Assembly (NCBI GenBank): GCA_036009105.1
Contig: DASYMJ010000145.1
Location: forward strand, 1 to 8,731
Reading direction: 5' to 3'
DNA: 8,731 bases
From: JAFAVZ01 sp036009105
GTDB lineage: Bacteria > Acidobacteriota > Thermoanaerobaculia > Gp7-AA8
Below, in pieces: positions 1-6,986 of this stretch. The translations under genes and the position numbers were made by a program. The notes under the pieces are model-generated. The model ran no database searches. It was not told where the DNA came from and saw only the letters and a program-made list of their open reading frames with translations. The stretch's first letter is position 1. Each line of letters begins with the position of its first letter.

Positions 1-7
1 TACAAGT

Positions 8-1471
8 ATGTACAGAGCATCGAATCGCGTCCTGACCCTGGTCATGACGCTCGCACTCCTGCCGGCCATCGCGTCGGCGCAGACGAAGATCAATCCGGGC
101 TGGAACCTCTTCAGCGCCCAGGATGACGTCCAGATCGGGCAGCAGTCGGCCGCTCAGGCCGAGGCTCAGTTGCCTCTGCTCAACGACTCACAGGTCAATC
201 AGTACGTGAACCGGATCGGCGCGCGTCTGGCCCAGAACGCGGGCGGCCCGAACTTTCCGTATCAATTCAAAGTGGTCAACGCGGCGGACATCAACGCCTT
301 CGCCCTGCCGGGCGGTCCGATCTACGTCAACCGGGGCGTCCTCGACGCGGCCAGGAACGAGGGCGAAGTGGCGGGCGTGCTCGCCCACGAGATCGCGCAC
401 GTCGCGCTGCGGCACGGGACGCATCAGGCATCGAAAGCGTACGCCGCGCAGGCCGGCATCAGCATCCTGGGCGGACTGCTGGGCGGCAAGGTCGGCGCGA
501 ACACGGCCAACATCCTGAACACCGTCGGCGGCATCGGCCTCAACGCCCTGTTCCTCAAGTACGGGCGCGACCTGGAGACGCAGGCCGACGTGCGCGGCTC
601 GCAGATCCTGGCCGCGAGCGGCTACTCCCCCACGGACATGGTCAACTTCTTCCACACCCTCGAGCAGGTCGACAAGTCGAAGAAGACGAACTGGCTGTCC
701 GATCATCCGGCGCCTCCCGACCGCATCGCGCGCATCCAGAAAGAAGCGTCGCAGCTGAAGGTTTCCAATTCGCCGACCACGAACGTGGCCGACCTGAACA
801 ACGTCAAGAGCCGGCTGCGCGGGCTGGGCAATGCGCCGACCATGGGGCAGATCTCGCAGACCGCGGCGGCGAATACCTCGACCGCGCGGCCCACGCGCAG
901 CGGCACGGCATCAGTCAGCGTGCCGGCGCCGGCGTCGTCGATGCGCACCTACTCGGCGCCGTCCGGCGTCTACCAGATCTCGTACCCCTCCAACTGGCGG
1001 GTGTACCAGCAGAGCAACGTCGCGGTGACCATCGCTCCGGAAGGGGGGGTGGGCGACATCAATGGCAAGAGCGAGGTCGTGTACGGGGCGATGATCAATC
1101 ACTACGCGCCGTTCAACAGCGGCTCGCGCACCTACCTGCGCGGCACCTCGGCCGGCAGCAACGTGACGCTGCAGAACGCCACGAACGACCTGTTGGGCCA
1201 GATCACCCAGAGCAGCCCCCACCTGAAGCTGATCTCGAGCTCGGGCCAGCAGTTCAACCTCGACGGGCGGACGGCGCTCGCGGCGAGCCTGCGCGGCACG
1301 AACCCGAATACCGGCATCCAGGAGCGGGTTACGGTGGTGACGCGGCAGCTCGGTGACGAGCATCTCGTCTATCTGCTTTTCGTGACCCCGGAGAAGGACG
1401 CCAGCCGCTACAGCCCGGTGCTGCAGGCGATGGTGAACTCGATGCAGGTGGACGAGAGTCAGCGGCACTGA
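8..1471 (+). CDS. Secreted M48 family zinc metalloprotease
   Basis: The 487-residue product is probably an exported metallopeptidase acting on envelope proteins. Residues 1-24 form a Sec signal peptide (basic start, hydrophobic core, IASA cleavage before Gln25). The M48 catalytic domain spans about 40-250. The zinc motif HEIAH is at 127-131, and the third ligand is likely Glu190 in ETQAD (190-194). The SDHPAPPDR segment before residue 240 is the usual family element downstream of it. A low-complexity Ser/Thr/Ala linker (about 285-315) leads to a C-terminal domain (about 316-480) starting near GVYQISYPSNW. That domain resembles small beta-rich lipid- or protein-binding folds, and I cannot name it. 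No TPR repeats are seen, so it is not a full BepA-type protein. Only 7 bases precede the start, so its ribosome site cannot be judged. The Arg-containing N-terminus supports the ATG at 8 over the later Met13. The bacilliredoxin gene follows after 27 bp, probably in the same transcript. The family call is secure and the substrate is unknown. Confidence 0.93.
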   Translation: MYRASNRVLTLVMTLALLPAIASAQTKINPGWNLFSAQDDVQIGQQSAAQAEAQLPLLNDSQVNQYVNRIGARLAQNAGGPNFPYQFKVVNAADINAFALPGGPIYVNRGVLDAARNEGEVAGVLAHEIAHVALRHGTHQASKAYAAQAGISILGGLLGGKVGANTANILNTVGGIGLNALFLKYGRDLETQADVRGSQILAASGYSPTDMVNFFHTLEQVDKSKKTNWLSDHPAPPDRIARIQKEASQLKVSNSPTTNVADLNNVKSRLRGLGNAPTMGQISQTAAANTSTARPTRSGTASVSVPAPASSMRTYSAPSGVYQISYPSNWRVYQQSNVAVTIAPEGGVGDINGKSEVVYGAMINHYAPFNSGSRTYLRGTSAGSNVTLQNATNDLLGQITQSSPHLKLISSSGQQFNLDGRTALAASLRGTNPNTGIQERVTVVTRQLGDEHLVYLLFVTPEKDASRYSPVLQAMVNSMQVDESQRH

Positions 1472-1498
1472 GTAAACTCAGCCGCGTGGAGGTCCGAC

Positions 1499-1927
1499 AT
1501 GTACGATGAAATGATCGTTGCGCCGATGCGCCAGGAGCTGACGCGCCTCGGCATCGAGGAGGCGCGCACCGCCCAGGCGGTGGACGCCGTCCTCGGCGAG
1601 AAGAAGGGCACGGTGCTGGTGGTGGTCAACTCCGTCTGCGGCTGCGCGGCGGGCATGGCCCGGCCGGCCGTGGCGATGGCGCTGGAGCACGAGGTCAAGC
1701 CGGAGCGGATGATCACCGTCTTCGCCGGCAACGACGTCGAGGCCACGCAGCGCGCGCGGTCGTACTTTACCGGTTACCGCCCCTCTTCCCCCTCCATCGC
1801 GCTGCTGCGCGACGGGCAGGTGGTGAAGATGTTCGAGCGGTGGCAGATCGAAGGACGGGAGGCGCACGACATCGCCTCGGAGCTGGTGACCGCGTTCGAT
1901 CAGTACTGCGCCAAGGCAACGGCGTAG
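1499..1927 (+). CDS. BrxA/BrxB (YphP/YqiW) family bacilliredoxin
   Basis: The 142-residue cytoplasmic protein has a thioredoxin-like fold. The CGC motif Cys47-Gly48-Cys49 sits in VNSVCGCAAGMARPA, the hallmark of the bacilliredoxin family, and the length is close to the usual ~145 residues. Family members remove bacillithiol from S-bacillithiolated proteins: Cys47 would attack the mixed disulfide, and Cys49 may resolve it. The start ATG at 1499 is well supported by TGGAGG at 1487-1492, six bases upstream. There is no signal peptide. It lies 27 bp after the M48 protease gene and is followed by a strong terminator, so it is probably the last gene of that transcript. The thiol used by this organism is not shown by the sequence; bacillithiol synthesis genes (bshA, bshB, bshC) would have to be found elsewhere. 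Family assignment is strong, and the physiological role is inferred. Confidence 0.93.
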   Translation: MYDEMIVAPMRQELTRLGIEEARTAQAVDAVLGEKKGTVLVVVNSVCGCAAGMARPAVAMALEHEVKPERMITVFAGNDVEATQRARSYFTGYRPSSPSIALLRDGQVVKMFERWQIEGREAHDIASELVTAFDQYCAKATA

Positions 1928-1951
1928 CGAGCAGCAGTCAGCGAGCAGGAG

Positions 1952-1981
1952 GGCCCGCCCGAAACGGCGGGCCTTTTTCTT
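1952..1981 (+). terminator. Intrinsic terminator after the bacilliredoxin gene
   Basis: A perfect 8-bp GC stem (GGCCCGCC at 1952-1959 pairing with GGCGGGCC at 1966-1973) closes a six-base CGAAAC loop and is followed at once by TTTTTCTT. It lies 25 bp after the bacilliredoxin stop and has the classic form of a rho-independent terminator for the rightward unit. Confidence 0.9.
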
Positions 1982-1996
1982 GCGTTCGCCACCGGC

Positions 1997-2230
1997 ATGA
2001 CCGACTTCGAAGACCGTGTGCGGCGGATGGCGCGCGAGGCGATGGCAACGTTCGGGCGCGACGGCGCGGAGATCGCGGACGTCGTCGAGCCGCCCGGCGC
2101 CGACTACTGCGTCATCACCTTCCGGGACCCCGAGCTCAAACCGATCGAGATCGCCAAGCCGCTCGGCGCGGGCGACGCGCAGGAGTGGGACGAGATCACC
2201 AGGGCGCTGCAGTACCGGTTGCGAACGTGA
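1997..2230 (+). CDS. Small hypothetical protein, 77 aa
   Basis: I do not recognise this protein. It is a 77-residue soluble, charged polypeptide beginning MTDFEDRVRRM, with a predicted N-terminal amphipathic helix, a strand-like central part (ADYCVITFRDPE) and a C-terminal helix (AQEWDEITRALQYRL). Composition and codon pattern look like a real protein rather than a GC-rich shadow frame. The weak point is the start: no Shine-Dalgarno sequence is visible before the ATG, which is only 16 bases after the terminator. Translation may be leaderless or use an unseen signal. Its stop lies 6 bp from the stop of the convergent regulator gene. There is no signal peptide, membrane segment or catalytic motif. 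Confidence 0.55.
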   Translation: MTDFEDRVRRMAREAMATFGRDGAEIADVVEPPGADYCVITFRDPELKPIEIAKPLGAGDAQEWDEITRALQYRLRT

Positions 2231-2236
2231 GAGGTG

Positions 2237-3718
2237 TCATCCTGAGACGCGCGGGCGCCGCGTTTTCTTCGCGACGGCCGGCGGCGCAACCGCGGCCGTC
2301 TCCGCCGGCGCGTAGAACGACCGGCCGCGCACGTTCTCATCGATGCTCAACCGGTGTTGCAGCGGCGGGAAGGCGCGCTGGTCGCAGTCCATCCGTTCGC
2401 AGAGGCGGCAGGTCGTGCCGATGGGCACCGCGGCGTCGAGGTTGTCCAGCTCGCAACCGTCGGCGTAGACGAGCTGGCGCGCCTCCTTCACCGGGCAGCC
2501 GATGCCGACCGCCATCACCGCGTCGCCGGAGGTGTAGCCGTAGCTCTTGCGGATGGTGCGGGCGACGCAGAAGTAGGCCGTGCCATCCGGCATCTTGGAG
2601 AGCTGCGTGCGCACGCGGCCTGGCGTGAGAAACGCGGCGTGCACGTCCCAGCGCGGGCAGGAGCCGGAGAAGCGCGCGAAGCGGATGCCCGTCCCGCTGA
2701 AGCGCTTGGAGATATTGCCCGCGATGTCGACGCGCACGAAGTGGAACTGCACGCCGGCCGCGCCCGGCTTGCGCAGCGTGGTCAGGCGGTGGCAGACCTG
2801 CTCCCAGCTGGCGGTGTAGTGATGCTGGAGCAGCTCGATGTCGTAGCGCACCGCCTCCGCCATGCGCAGGAACTCGTCATACGGCATGAGCAGCGCGGCG
2901 GCGAAGTAGTTGGCCAGCGCGATGCGGCAGAGCTTTTTCGACTCGGCAGTGGTCAGCAGGTTCTCCGAGCGGACCAGCAGCGCATCGATCGCCTCCCCGG
3001 CATCGAGCAGCCCGATCTGATGCGCCACCTGGAACTGCCGGCTCCACGGCGCGAGCACCTCGGAGAGGGCGACGGTGCGCGTGGCCGGGTCGTAGCGCCG
3101 CACCGCGCCGCGCTCGCGGCTGATCGGCACCAGCGTGACCTCGATGCCGTGCCGTGACTGCAGGTACGCCACCATGGAGCGGTACATGTCCGCGCGGTTG
3201 AGCGTCGCCCGTGCGGCGACCTCGTCCGCCGCGCGCTCCAGGTCGGGGAAGTAGTTCGTCGCCTGCTGGATCACATCCGAGACCTCCTCGGAAGGGAGGT
3301 GCGTGGGGTCGAGGCCGTGGAAGCGCTGGCCGTCGAAGACGTCGGTGGCGAGCGCGCGGTGCGAGTCGAGCGACTCGCGGTAGGCGTGGTAGAGCGCCAG
3401 GACGGCGCGCGCGGCGCCGGAGTTCTCGGCCAGCTCGCGCATGTCGGAGGTGTTCAGCGCGTGGTCTTCGAAGATCGGGTCGCCGAAGACCTCCTGCAGG
3501 TCCTCGGCGAGGCGGGTGTGGCTGTCGTCGGCGAACGCGTCCAGATCGACCCGGAAGATCTGCGCCACCCGGACCAGCAGGTGCGCGGGAAGGGGGCGCT
3601 GGTTGTGCTCGATGAGGTTGAGATAGCTGGGCGAGATGTCCAGCCGGGAGGCGAGCTCGGTCTGGGTGAGGCTCTCGCGGCGGCGGAAAGCGCGGACTTT
3701 GGCACCCAATTTGTTCAT
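2237..3718 (-). CDS. ScfR/RamB/PrpR-type XRE transcriptional regulator
   Basis: The 493-residue DNA-binding regulator probably controls the divergent glyoxylate operon. An XRE-type helix-turn-helix lies at about residues 6-60, with LTQTELASRLDISPSYLNLIE as the core. An IrrE/ImmA-like domain follows (about 165-300), but its zinc motif is degenerate: AHQIGLL at 232-238 instead of HExxH. That is typical of this regulator group, so peptidase activity is not expected. The C-terminal DUF2083-like region (about 315-465) is cysteine-rich (C354, C384, C408, C422, C437, C440, C445), ending in TTCRLCERMDCDQRAFPP. Known relatives are RamB (acetate and glyoxylate genes in Corynebacterium), mycobacterial PrpR, and PccR, which respond to short-chain acyl-CoA; PrpR is reported to hold an iron-sulfur cluster. 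The start is supported by AAAGG (plus-strand 3726-3730) seven bases upstream. The basic tail after residue 483 looks disordered. The effector (acetyl-CoA or propionyl-CoA) and the sign of regulation are inferred. Confidence 0.9.
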   Translation of the reverse strand: MNKLGAKVRAFRRRESLTQTELASRLDISPSYLNLIEHNQRPLPAHLLVRVAQIFRVDLDAFADDSHTRLAEDLQEVFGDPIFEDHALNTSDMRELAENSGAARAVLALYHAYRESLDSHRALATDVFDGQRFHGLDPTHLPSEEVSDVIQQATNYFPDLERAADEVAARATLNRADMYRSMVAYLQSRHGIEVTLVPISRERGAVRRYDPATRTVALSEVLAPWSRQFQVAHQIGLLDAGEAIDALLVRSENLLTTAESKKLCRIALANYFAAALLMPYDEFLRMAEAVRYDIELLQHHYTASWEQVCHRLTTLRKPGAAGVQFHFVRVDIAGNISKRFSGTGIRFARFSGSCPRWDVHAAFLTPGRVRTQLSKMPDGTAYFCVARTIRKSYGYTSGDAVMAVGIGCPVKEARQLVYADGCELDNLDAAVPIGTTCRLCERMDCDQRAFPPLQHRLSIDENVRGRSFYAPAETAAVAPPAVAKKTRRPRVSG

Positions 3719-3831
3719 ATAACAACCTTTGACAGGTTTACGAGTTGTCTTTTACAAACGATGACAACGCAACATGCTGTTAGGACTGGATTTATTGACT
3801 TGAAGAGCGATCCGACGGAGTATTTTACACG
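3719..3831. promoter_or_regulatory. Divergent regulator/aceB promoter region
   Basis: This 113-bp region between two divergent starts is conspicuously AT-rich against its GC-rich surroundings. On the plus strand, TTGACT at 3795-3800 is followed 17 bases later by GAGTAT (3818-3823), a possible sigma-70-like pair with a weak -10. TATTTT (3821-3826) is an alternative -10 that would give a start site at or very near the aceB ATG. A second TTGACA lies at 3729-3734, with only a poor -10 match after it. GGAG at 3817-3820 is an 11-base-distant, slightly long-spaced ribosome site for aceB. No clear -10 for the minus-strand regulator could be picked out. Promoter function follows from the divergent layout; the exact boxes are tentative. 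Confidence 0.7.
3744..3768. promoter_or_regulatory. Candidate operator: inverted repeat GTTGTC-N13-GACAAC
   Basis: GTTGTC (3744-3749) and GACAAC (3763-3768) form a perfect 6-bp inverted repeat separated by 13 bp. The spacer contains TTTACAAA (3751-3758), one base different from the TTTGCAAA-type core I recall for RamB/PrpR-type regulators. TTTAC also occurs at 3737-3741 and 3824-3828. The position between the regulator and the operon it probably controls suggests an operator and autoregulation. This is a reading of symmetry and context only. Confidence 0.45.
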
Positions 3832-3837
3832 ATGACA
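3823..3837 (+). promoter_or_regulatory. Second copy of the TTTTAC/CGATGACA motif over the aceB start
   Basis: TTTTACACGATGACA at 3823-3837 repeats the upstream TTTTACAAACGATGACA (3750-3766), apart from a 2-bp difference in the middle. The second copy contains the aceB start codon (ATG 3832-3834). If the first copy is a regulator site, this one would lie over the transcription or translation start and could act as a repression site. It could also be chance similarity in an AT-rich stretch. Confidence 0.35.
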
Positions 3838-5483
3838 GCTGCTGCAATCGAGCTCGCCCACGGCACCGAGGCGCGCGGGGAGGTACGCCCCGGGTGGGAG
3901 AGCATTCTCACGCCCGCGGCGGTGCGGTTCGTGGCCGGCCTGCAGCGTGAATTCGGGGCGCGGCGGGAAGAGCTGCTCGGAAAGCGGCAGGAGCGCCAGC
4001 GGCGCCTCGATGCCGGCGAGCTGCCGGATTTTCTGCCGGAGACCAGGCAGATCCGGGAGAGCGACTGGACCGTCGCGCCGATTCCGGAGGATCTGCGGGA
4101 CCGGCGGGTGGAGATCACCGGGCCGGTCGACCGGAAGATGATCATCAACGCCCTCAACTCCCGCGCGAACGTCTTCATGGCTGACTTCGAAGACTCGAAC
4201 GCGCCGACGTGGGCGAACAACATCGAAGGGCAGCTCAACCTGCGCGACGCCGTGCGCCGCACGATCTCCTTCGCCGCCGGCGCGAAGCAATACAAGCTCA
4301 ATGACTCCATCGCCACGCTGGTGGTGAGGCCGCGCGGCTGGCACCTGGTGGAAGAGCACCTCTACGTCGACGGTCAGCCGGTCAGCGCCAGCCTCTTCGA
4401 TTTCGCGCTCTACTTCTTCCACAATGCGCAGGAGCTGGTGCGCCGCGGCAGCGGGCCGTACTTCTATCTGCCGAAGATGGAGTCGCACCTCGAGGCGCGG
4501 CTCTGGAACGACGTTTTCGTCCGCGCGCAGCAGGAGCTCGGGCTGCCGAACGGCAGCGTCCGGGCCACGGTCCTGATCGAGACCATCCTCGCCGCCTTTG
4601 AGATGGACGAGATTCTCTACGAGCTCCGCGATCACTCCTCCGGGCTCAACTGCGGCCGCTGGGACTACATCTTCTCGTTCATCAAGAAGCTGCGCTCCCG
4701 CGACTTCACCATGCCGGACCGGGCGCTCGTCACCATGGAGCGGCCGTTCCTGCAGGCATACGTGGAGCTGCTCATCCGCACCTGCCACCGCCGCGGCATC
4801 CACGCCATGGGCGGCATGGCCGCGCAGATCCCGATCAAGAGCGATGCGGCCGCGAACGACGCCGCGATGGCCAAGGTTGCGGCCGACAAGCGCCGCGAAG
4901 TGAGGGCCGGCCACGACGGCACCTGGGTCGCGCATCCCGGCCTCGTCCCGATCGCGAAGCAGATCTTCGACGACGCGATGCCGGGCCCGAATCAGATCGA
5001 CCGCAAACGGGAGGACGTGGTGGTCTCCGCCGCCGATCTGCTGGAGATCCCGGAAGGTCCGGTCACGGAGCAGGGCATCCGGCAGAACATCAACGTCGGC
5101 ATCCTCTATCTGGAGGCGTGGCTCGGCGGCCTGGGATGCGTCCCGCTCTACAACCTGATGGAAGACGCGGCCACGGCCGAGATCTCGCGCACGCAGTTGT
5201 GGCAGTGGGTGCACCGCGGCGTGCTGCCGCGCGAGCGCTACGAGCAGCTGCGCGACGAAGAGCTCTCCGCCATCCGCCAGCGCCTCGGCGCCGCGCGCGT
5301 GGAGCAGGGCTTCCTCGGCCGCGCCGCGCGCATTTTCGATGACCTCATCCTCGCCGGCGAACTGGCGGATTTCCTCACTTTGCCGGCATATGCCGAATTA
5401 CTCGAGATCGAACGTAGGGCCGGCTCTCCAGCCGGCCCGGACCGGCTGGAGAGCCGGTCCTACGTCAACAAAGGAGTTTCGTG

Positions 5484-5484
<1 letters not shown>
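3832..5484 (+). CDS. aceB: Malate synthase A, glyoxylate shunt
   Basis: Malate synthase condenses glyoxylate with acetyl-CoA to give malate and CoA in the cytoplasm, the second step of the glyoxylate shunt. The family signature RDHSSGLNCGRWDYIF is at residues 266-281. Likely active-site residues are Arg166 (VVRPRGW), Glu250 (VLIETI) and Asp278 for magnesium, and Asp445 (MEDAATAEISR) as catalytic base; numbering agrees with the short A-form. There is no inserted domain as in the long G-form. The 550 residues slightly exceed the usual ~530. The excess is a tail after the normal terminal element DFLTLPAYAELL: residues 528-544 are encoded by a palindromic repeat (5414-5463), followed by VNKGVS. 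The stop TGA overlaps the aceA ATG by one base. The start follows GGAG at an 11-base distance, and no better in-frame start is seen nearby. Regulation by the divergent ScfR-type protein is inferred. The enzyme call is certain; the tail is the oddity. Confidence 0.97.
5414..5463. repeat. REP/BIME-like palindromic element inside the aceB 3' end
   Basis: The 50-bp element begins GTAG and ends CTAC. Its two 22-base arms (5414-5435 and 5442-5463) pair along their length with a single G-T wobble. Each half is also a hairpin on its own. The left half is GGGCCGGCT (5417-5425) with AGCCGGCCC (5430-5438) and a 4-base loop. The right half is GGACCGGCT (5439-5447) with AGCCGGTCC (5452-5460) and a 4-base loop. 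In the right half a G-C pair has become A-T on both sides, so pairing is kept. It lies in frame within aceB and ends 7 bases before the aceA ribosome site. It belongs to the same family as the elements at 6907 and 8712. Confidence 0.9.
5471..5476 (+). promoter_or_regulatory. aceA ribosome binding site
   Basis: AAGGAG lies 7 bases before the ATG at 5484 but only 4 before the in-frame GTG at 5481. It therefore favours ATG 5484 as the aceA start. The site is inside the aceB coding region, which suits translational coupling through the TGATG overlap. Confidence 0.85.
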
Positions 5485-6776
<1,292 letters not shown>

Positions 6777-6787
6777 GGAGAGAGATC

Positions 6788-6904
6788 ATGGAAGACATCC
6801 GCACGTATCGGATGGAGGACGAGCGCCGGGAAGAGGAACGCCGCTCGGAGCTGGAAGCGGCGACCTCCGAGGAAGAGGTGCCGTTCCACATCCCGCGGGA
6901 TTGA
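6788..6904 (+). CDS. Small acidic protein, 38 aa, third cistron of the glyoxylate operon
   Basis: This ORF starts 11 bases after the aceA stop. AGGAG (6776-6780) lies seven bases before the ATG, one of the best ribosome sites in the window. The 38-residue product begins MEDIRTYRMEDERREEE and ends EEEVPFHIPRD. It is dominated by Glu and Arg, probably helical over residues 1-30, with a short hydrophobic-proline tail. There is no signal peptide, membrane segment or recognised domain. The ribosome site, tight spacing and position before the next repeat argue that it is translated as part of the aceBA transcript. It could be a small regulator or partner of the glyoxylate enzymes, or a lineage-specific protein of unrelated function. 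I do not recognise it. The short length leaves some chance that it is a spurious ORF. Confidence 0.6.
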   Translation: MEDIRTYRMEDERREEERRSELEAATSEEEVPFHIPRD

Positions 6905-6906
6905 GA

Positions 6907-6973
6907 TGTAGGGCCGGCTCTCAGCCGGCCCAGCCATTCTCTGACTGCGGGCCGGCTGAGAGCCGGCCCTACA
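6907..6973. repeat. REP/BIME-like element, perfect 25-bp inverted arms
   Basis: Arms 6907-6931 and 6949-6973 are perfect inverted repeats of 25 bp around a 17-base centre (6932-6948). Each arm alone forms a hairpin: GGGCCGGCT (6911-6919), loop CTC, AGCCGGCCC (6923-6931), and its mirror image at 6949-6957 and 6961-6969 with loop GAG. GTAG stands directly at the foot of the left hairpin (6908-6911) and CTAC at the end of the right one (6969-6972). The element begins two bases after the stop of the 38-aa ORF. No T-run follows, so it is not a standard terminator, though it may protect or end the upstream mRNA. Confidence 0.93.
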
Positions 6974-6974
6974 T

Positions 6975-6980
6975 TAGAAT
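6975..6980 (+). promoter_or_regulatory. Possible -10 box of a leaderless promoter
   Basis: TAGAAT ends six bases before the ATG at 6987. A transcription start seven bases after this box would fall on the A of the start codon. The gene also lacks a Shine-Dalgarno sequence, which suits a leaderless mRNA. No good -35 is seen; that position falls within the preceding repeat. This is tentative. Confidence 0.35.
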
Positions 6981-6986
6981 CGCGGC

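Noticed and set aside
2354..3157. Plus-strand open frame (267 codons) opposite the regulator
   Set aside because: The minus strand encodes a clear helix-turn-helix regulator here, and this frame has typical shadow composition.
2237..3718. Reading the regulator as an active ImmA/IrrE-type metallopeptidase
   Set aside because: The HExxH motif is replaced by HQIGL, and the overall layout matches acyl-CoA regulators in which this domain is not catalytic.
3729..3757. TTGACA at 3729-3734 as a strong aceB promoter
   Set aside because: The sequence 16-18 bases downstream (around TTTACAA) is a poor -10, and it would leave a long leader. It is better viewed as part of the repeated GACA boxes.
3715..5214. 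Long minus-strand open frame (499 codons) opposite aceB
   Set aside because: It is antisense to a certain malate synthase gene. Its product is rich in Arg, His, Val and Asp and has no recognisable domain, as expected for a GC-rich shadow frame.
5481..5483. GTG as the aceA start
   Set aside because: It is only 4 bases from AAGGAG. The ATG three bases later has the normal 7-base spacing and overlaps the aceB stop.
6907..6973. Perfect hairpin as an intrinsic terminator of the aceBA operon
   Set aside because: No T-run follows on either strand, and the same unit occurs inside aceB and after the FKBP gene. A repeat-element reading explains it better.
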